A stretch of DNA of 64,000 nucleotides from Euborellia annulipes (taxonomy: Eukaryota > Arthropoda > Insecta > Dermaptera > Anisolabididae): assembly GCA_023213315.1 (NCBI GenBank), contig JAKCPI010011530.1:62001-126000 (forward strand). Direction: 5' to 3'. Numbering within the stretch: the stretch's first letter is position 1; every line of letters begins with the position of its first letter. The translations under genes and the position numbers were made by a program. Under the pieces are notes generated by a model that worked only from the letters and a program-made list of their open reading frames with translations, made no database searches and was not told the origin of the DNA. This document shows positions 58,746 to 64,000 of this stretch, piece by piece.

Positions 58746-60410
58746 AAAAAATGTTTTGTATAATTATTAAAAATGTATTTTTGTTCAAATTGTTCAAAAT
58801 GTTTTTTTTTTCTTCTTCATTTCTATATTAAAAGACAGATAGAGTGAAGTTTGATTCTGACCTTCCAGTTTATTGTTATGCCACTGATTGCCGGCGTGTA
58901 TAAATTTGAAAATTATTAATGTTTTCGTTATCTTTGAAAAAGATAAAATTTTGTTGTGGAAATTAATCACAATATCAAATCGTAAATTAGTTCATTTCCC
59001 GAGGAATATGTTGAAATTAATTTTTTTTTTTTTTAATGGCTATCTTATATCTATCTATCTAATCTTCACTAAAACCGATTAATCCCTTCTCTCTCTTAAA
59101 ATATCAGAAGCATTAATTTATGTCGAAAAGATTGCGTGCGGACCCCAAGCTTAAAAAATAGCTGAAAGGATTGAGAGAGAGAAAACGAAGTGGGTAAGAA
59201 GAGGGGAGGTTTAAGTCATTAGGATATTTGCTTTGATTCGTCTTTTTTTGTTCCCTTTCTGTTGAAGTTAAATTGCAAAAAGGGGGTCAGACATTCGCTA
59301 TGTTTACAGAGTCATTAAAATCCCCGCAACGACCAGGAGGAAATTTTAAATAAACAAATGAATGAAATAAGTTGAGAGAGAGTGAATGAGAAGATAAAGT
59401 TGATTTTTGTAGTGATAAACAAAAGGAAAATGAATGGCTCATAAAATTTAGTACAGTATTCGATATATATTTTTAGAAGGAGCTTGGTTTAAAAGATAAG
59501 TACTTTGTTTCAGTTCAAATGATTGAAAACAGAAAATAAGAGAGCAGTTTTTTTTTAAATGATTGTTAAATATATTGATGGTGATTTTATATTAAACCCT
59601 TTCGGCAATAACTTGTCCCTTCTTCAGGCCTGTCTCAAGGTTCATATAAGGCAGGGGTGGCCAACCTGAGGCACGTCTTAAGCATTTTTCCGACCAGGGA
59701 GATTCATCACACTTTTACAAAATATACTGTATTTATTTTATAATAGCCAAAGTAGTGAAAACCAATGTTTTAAAAAAATACATAATTTGTGCATCCATAT
59801 ATTCCAAAACGAAATTATGAGAAAAAAAACTAACTTTGATTTTAAAATAATATTCGTTCGAATATATGACAAGGCGTAGTCAAAGATTTTTGATGGGGGG
59901 CAATAAAATTGCGCTAGACCTCGAATTGGTGGATTTCGGATGATTCTCAGCAGGCGATTTATAGGCCTAACTAGCTAATTGTTTTATTTAAAAAAAAAAA
60001 TTATATATTAAAGCCTTGTATATTTACCATTTAATTAAATAATGCTAATTTATTTACTAAAACCATAATTACTTTTTTTTTTTTTACTTTTTCGAGAAGA
60101 AAAGAAAAACAAAAAAAAAATCAATTAGTTAATTTGAAAACTTTGGTTTTAAACTCACAAGTTTTTTGGGGAAACCTAATCGTATTAGAGATCATCTTAG
60201 AGAAAGAAACAAGTCATCAATCATACAAAAAGTCTCCACGCAAATGTTAAAGAGTTGATTGTCTTATTAACAGACAACAAGAAAAAAAAATGGAAAAAAT
60301 CTTCACTAACTTTTTTACTTAATTATTAATAAACAAAAATAGAAATAATCTAATTTCATCGAAAAATATCAAATTAAATTTGTACGTGAAGACGAATTAA
60401 ATAATAATTA
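58746..60410. other. Mostly unrecognised
   Basis: Contains a hAT-like left end at 59653 and a weak CTGAAGA...GAAA motif near 59590-59625 (minus). Confidence 0.45.
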
Positions 60411-60690
60411 GCCCCCGGGTGTGGCATAGTAGGTAGCGTGCCTACCTCCTATGCCAAACGTCGCGGGTTCGGACCCAGGCAGTCCGATGATTTTATTTAA
60501 GCCATTTGGATACCAGATGGCTTAAATAGAAATGCCTGAACCCACAATTGATAATATATATTACAACGGTTATCGTCAAAGTCTTAAATGGCCTAAGTTG
60601 CCGAAAAGACTGTGTGAATGTGTGTGTGAGTGTGAGTGCGAATGAGAAAAAAGTGTGAATGTTTAAAAAAAAAAAAAATAATAATAATAA
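60411..60690 (+). mobile_element. SINE S1, full length
   Basis: Starts GCCCCCGGGTGTGGCATAGT, B box GGGTTCGGACCC, complete body with GTGTGTGAGTGTGAGTGCG and tail A14 then (AAT)n. A target duplication is obscured by the AAT repeats. Confidence 0.8.
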
Positions 60691-61090
60691 TTAATTAGAT
60701 TTTGGAATTTTAATTGAAATGCATAATAATAATAATTAATATTGGATGTATGTATACAAATAGAACTTTAACTGATAAATTTATGTTATTATATCATAAT
60801 TAGGTATTATAAATGCAATTAATTATTGTGTACCTGGTATATGTAACGAAAAAAATTTCGATATTTTGCTATACCCCCCCCCCCCCCAGGTAGTTAAAGC
60901 AGATCAGATATCGGTCCCTCACGGATAAACAAAGAGGCAAAGGGAAATTTATATTTTTTTTAAATTTTATTGTTAGTATCTCTCAGTATCTGTGTGTAAG
61001 GGTCCATTTGTATGTGAGTGTGATGGTTGATTTGTAGCAGGTCAAAGGACCGCTTGGTGATGTAGCTCTTGTGGTATGTAGTAGAATGGA

Positions 61091-61244
61091 ATCGATTCCC
61101 GGGGCCGCCATGGGATGTTTGGCCTCATCAATAAAGAACACTCACATGTCTTGTTAAATATATCTATGACTCAGTTAAAGTCCGAATCGAGGTATTTTGA
61201 ATACTATTATCTTTTTCAAATAATAGATCTCGAAAAATATTTAG
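61091..61244 (+). mobile_element. SINE S2 body, duplicate
   Basis: From CGATTCCCGGGGCC it is essentially identical for about 150 bp to 61507-61662, so it is part of a recent tandem duplication. Confidence 0.75.
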
Positions 61245-61445
61245 CTATAACTTAACCCCGCTGCCCTCTGGGCTTTGCTGCTTACAGTAGTGTGTTAGAG
61301 CAGATCCAGATATCTGTCCCTCTACTGGTTAACCAAGCGGCGCATAAGTGGAAAATTTTTCTTTAAAGTTTTTCACCTATTCGTTACGAGTTAGTAACTT
61401 GCGCGACTAACTGCATATAAGGGGAAGTGAGTTTTATTGGTGCAG

Positions 61446-61662
61446 GTCGAGGGTCCGGTGGCCTGGTGCAATGGATAGCACGCCTATGCCCCGGAAAGGC
61501 GGAGATCCTGGGTTCGATTCCCGGGGGCCATGGGATGTTTGGCCTCATCAATAAAGAACACTCACATGTCTTGTTAAATATATCTATGACTCAGTTAAAG
61601 TCCGAATCGAGGTATTTTGAATACTATTATCTTTTTCAAATAATAGATCTCGAAAAATATTT
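61446..61662 (+). mobile_element. SINE S2 with tRNA-like head
   Basis: The head folds partly like a tRNA: D stem GTGC/GCAC, T arm CTGGG-TTCGATT-CCCGG, A box TGGTGCAATGG, B box GGTTCGATTCC. The anticodon loop lacks T33, so it is not a functional tRNA. A 150-bp body follows. Confidence 0.65.
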
Positions 61663-61737
61663 AGAAATGCATAATAATAATAATTAATATTATTATGTAT
61701 ACAAATAGAACTTTAACTGATAAATTTATGTTATTAT

Positions 61738-62087
61738 TAGGAACCGACCGAATATTCGGTTTCGGCCAAAAATCATGGTTTCGGCCGTAGTTTCGGTTTC
61801 GGCCAAAAAGTGGCCGAACCTTTCGGCCGACCGAAACCAGAGTCTGAAAAAATGGGATGAGACTCGCATGCAAAAAAAAAAAAAAGTTCAAATAATAATT
61901 TGCTCTTGAGGGAGAAAAAATTTTAGTCTCCCTAAAAAAAAGGTAAAATGATTTTCACGGGAGGGAAAAAAAAATTCAAAAAAAAAAAAAAAAAGTAGGT
62001 TTCGGTTACCGTTTCGGCCGAAACTAAGGTTGAGGCCGAATATTCGGTTTCGGTTTCGGCTGAAAATCTTGTTTCGGTCGGACCCTA
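61738..62087. mobile_element. hAT-type MITE, 350 bp, empty site present
   Basis: Termini TAGGAACCGACC and GGTCGGACCCTA. Target duplication GTTATTAT at 61730-61737 and 62088-62095. The sister unit has a single GTTATTAT at 60785-60792. Interior rich in TTTCGGCC-type words. Confidence 0.9.
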
Positions 62088-62634
62088 GTTATTATATCAT
62101 AATTATATTATAAATGCAATTAATTATTGTGTACCTGGTATATGTAACGAAAAAAAATTTCATATTTTTCTATACCAGGTAATTAAAATAGATAATTTCG
62201 GACGAATAAAAAAAGAGAAAGAAATTTATATTTTTTGTAAATTTTATTGTTATATCTCTCAGTATCTGTGTGTAAGGGTCCATTTGTATGTGAGTGTGAT
62301 GGTTGATTTGTAGACAGAGCATATTCAAACGACCCTTGGTGATTAGCTCTTGTGGTATGTAGTAGAATGGAATAGAAGGGGGAGAGTTGCCTCAAAAATT
62401 CCAGTCTGAAATCTAATTAGTCGAACTTGACTATATATTCCTAAATATATAAAAGGGTTAAAAATAAATTGAAAAATTTTAGGGTGTTGATTTTTTAGTA
62501 AAAAATTAAAAAGGGAAAAATTTTAATACTTTATTTGCTCTCTTTTAGGCCCCGTGTCTATATTCGATTCAGCATGGCTTCAGGTTTACAAGATTTTGTT
62601 AGGAGTCGTGTTAAATATCCAGATATTAAAAAAA

Positions 62635-62985
62635 AAACTTTTTGGAACGAAGTTCATTTACGCGGTTTACGGTAGGGTGAATTGAGAGAAAACGTCACGT
62701 AACAAAAAACAGCAGTAACAAAAATGCATTACAGCGCCCGAGCGCCAGCAGAGGAAGGCGAGGCTAGTCGAAGCCATGGGCGTAACTAGAGAATTTGGCT
62801 GGGGAGGGGGCCATGGGACCAGCTAACCTCCGGTGGGCCTGGAAAGCCCCATATTTTCTCAATTTTTCTTGGCGCAAGGAGCTTTCTGGAGGGGGGCCAC
62901 GAGTTCTGGGGGGGCAGCCCCCCCCCCCGGCACCCCCCTAGTTTTGCCCATGGTCGAAGCCTTGGCGCGATCTCGCCTTTCCCCA
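62635..62985. repeat. Dispersed family R, copy 2, interrupted
   Basis: TTGGAACGAAGTTCATTTAC...CAGCGCCCGAGCG...TCGAAGCCTTGGCG with a MITE at 62775-62952. Confidence 0.7.
62775..62952. mobile_element. hAT-type MITE, 178 bp
   Basis: Ends CATGGGCGTAACTAG / CTAGTTTTGCCCATG. Target duplication GTCGAAGC at 62767-62774 and 62953-62960. GC-rich, with G and C runs. Confidence 0.85.
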
Positions 62986-63789
62986 CCAGTTTTTTTTTTA
63001 CAGAGAGAAAAGAGAAAGATATTTATAGGCCTAATATAAATACCATTTCAAAGAGATTATCTAATTGATTGAGAAAGATATAAAGTTAATTAGGCGGGAC
63101 GAACGTGAGAACTGTTTAAGAAACGATTGGAGCCTGCTCAACTTCCCCTCCCTCCCCTCTAACCTTCCCCTCCCTCCACCTTTCCTTTCATTGTCGACGA
63201 TGTAAAAATAGAAAACAATTAAATCCTTTATTAATTTTCAAGTTTTTTTTTTATTATTAAATAATTGAATTAAATAAAATGAAAAATATTATAGCTTATA
63301 AGAACGATGAATCAAAATAAATTTGTTCCGATATTTGTGCGTTTAATAATAACACTAGTTAGTGTACGGTTAATTTATATAAAAATTATGCTAACCAATG
63401 TAATAAGAAAATTGGACAATTATTACTCTGAAAAAAAATAATATTAATATAAATATAAAAAATATTTAAGTAAGCAGATCGCCTGCCTGAAGAACTCAAT
63501 AAAAAATCATTTATTATATCTATAAAATCTTCCATTATCTAAAAACATTTCCTTTAAAAAAAAAAAAATAATAATAAAAAAAAGTTAAAAATTCCCAGTA
63601 AAGACACTCACACATGGATCAAATTTCCTTCTTAACAAATGCCGATAAAATAATTTCTAATAGAACATTTGATAAAATTATTTTATAATTTTCTAGTAAT
63701 TTTTTTTTTAATAATAATAAGCATTGGCCATGTTCTTTTGGCTTGGATTGAAAGGAGTTGAATAATTAATTAAATAAATTTCAATATAC
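62986..63789. other. AT-rich, nothing recognised
   Basis: Would be intron sequence if the edge exon is real. Confidence 0.45.
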
Positions 63790-63955
63790 CTGAGTCAAAG
63801 GCGATGGCAGATGCTTCACGATATAAAATTTAATACTTGAAGACACAACACAATGAAAATTAAACTCACTGAGCACATTTTATAATTTTTTAAAGCACTA
63901 AATAAAATCACTTATAGAAAACGAACCGAATGAGTGAAGAAGTAGAAGCCAGACT
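63790..63955 (-). promoter_or_regulatory. Possible TATA-less core promoter and first exon at the right edge
   Basis: Reading the minus strand, TCAGTC at 63957-63952 matches the arthropod initiator. GGTTC, a match to the downstream element pattern RGWYV, lies at about +29 to +33. A candidate exon runs to a donor GACTCAG|GTATAT at 63790. Inside it an ATG at 63878 opens a 20-codon hydrophobic peptide beginning MCSVSLIF and ending at TGA. This could be a uORF or a signal peptide if a different donor is used. No downstream exon was identified. This is inference from short motifs only. Confidence 0.25.
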
Positions 63956-64000
63956 GATTGTTTGAATGTGTTGTCCGCTAGAGTGCTCTGCGTCTCTTTG

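Larger units (their letters stand above)
60715..62376. repeat. Tandem segmental duplication
   Basis: Unit 1 (60715-61085) and unit 2 (61663-62376, less the MITE) share GAAATGCATAATAATAATAA..., TGTGTACCTGGTATATGTAA and ATGTAGTAGAATGGAAT. S2 bodies are also duplicated. Repeat length is about 0.9 kb. Confidence 0.8.

Noticed and set aside
59590..59635. Hammerhead on the minus strand (CTGAAGA...GAAAGG)
   Set aside because: Helix II is only GG/CC and there is no proper cleavage triplet or helix I.
61446..61520. Functional tRNA gene
   Set aside because: D and T arms fit but the anticodon loop lacks T33 and a body follows directly, so it is a SINE head.

Overview
This is a eukaryotic, animal-type window: very AT-rich, full of homopolymers and microsatellites, with GT-AG introns, tRNA-derived SINEs with A-rich tails and target-site duplications, and many short non-autonomous DNA transposons. 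The one recognisable protein gene belongs to the Nimrod (NIM-repeat) family, best known from insects, so an arthropod, probably an insect, is the most economical reading. The dominant 0.5-0.7 kb repeat (family A, ending in a hairpin whose tip starts ATCTGGTGTGA) resembles repeats I remember from hemipteran (planthopper) genomes. That is recollection only and weak.

The single supported gene lies on the minus strand at 48179-50224. It is a three-exon secreted protein: a signal-peptide exon (50154-50224), a 55-bp exon (49982-50036) and a large exon (48179-49909) with 17 NIM-type cysteine repeats, a stop and an AATAAA signal. The predicted protein has 618 residues and no C-terminal membrane segment, so it looks NimB-like. 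A possible TATA-less promoter and first exon of another minus-strand gene sits at the right edge (63790-63955).

Everything else is intergenic or intronic DNA shaped by repeats. Supported families are: family A (about a dozen copies or hairpin remnants); a tRNA-derived SINE, S1 (at least seven copies, two with clean 12-bp target duplications); a second tRNA-like SINE, S2; a dispersed 160-bp family C (five or six copies); hAT-type MITEs with 8-bp duplications, three of which interrupt identifiable older repeats (8947-9212, 61738-62087, 62775-62952); TA-flanked Tc1/mariner-type MITEs; and a tandem segmental duplication at 60715-62376 that preserves the empty site of one hAT insertion.

The most interesting layer is a set of long palindromes (fold-back repeats with arms of about 50-200 bp) spread through the whole window. 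Many arms carry a conserved motif CTGANGA - short stem - GAAAC(G)TH. This matches the catalytic core of type I hammerhead ribozymes. In several copies the flanks can also pair as helix I (for example 53173-53223, 2104-2151, 3657-3704), and the ACGT that follows GAA in most copies is self-complementary, as expected for dimeric hammerheads with a minimal helix III. Pairing hammerheads head-to-head inside fold-back elements is the best candidate here for an undescribed system.
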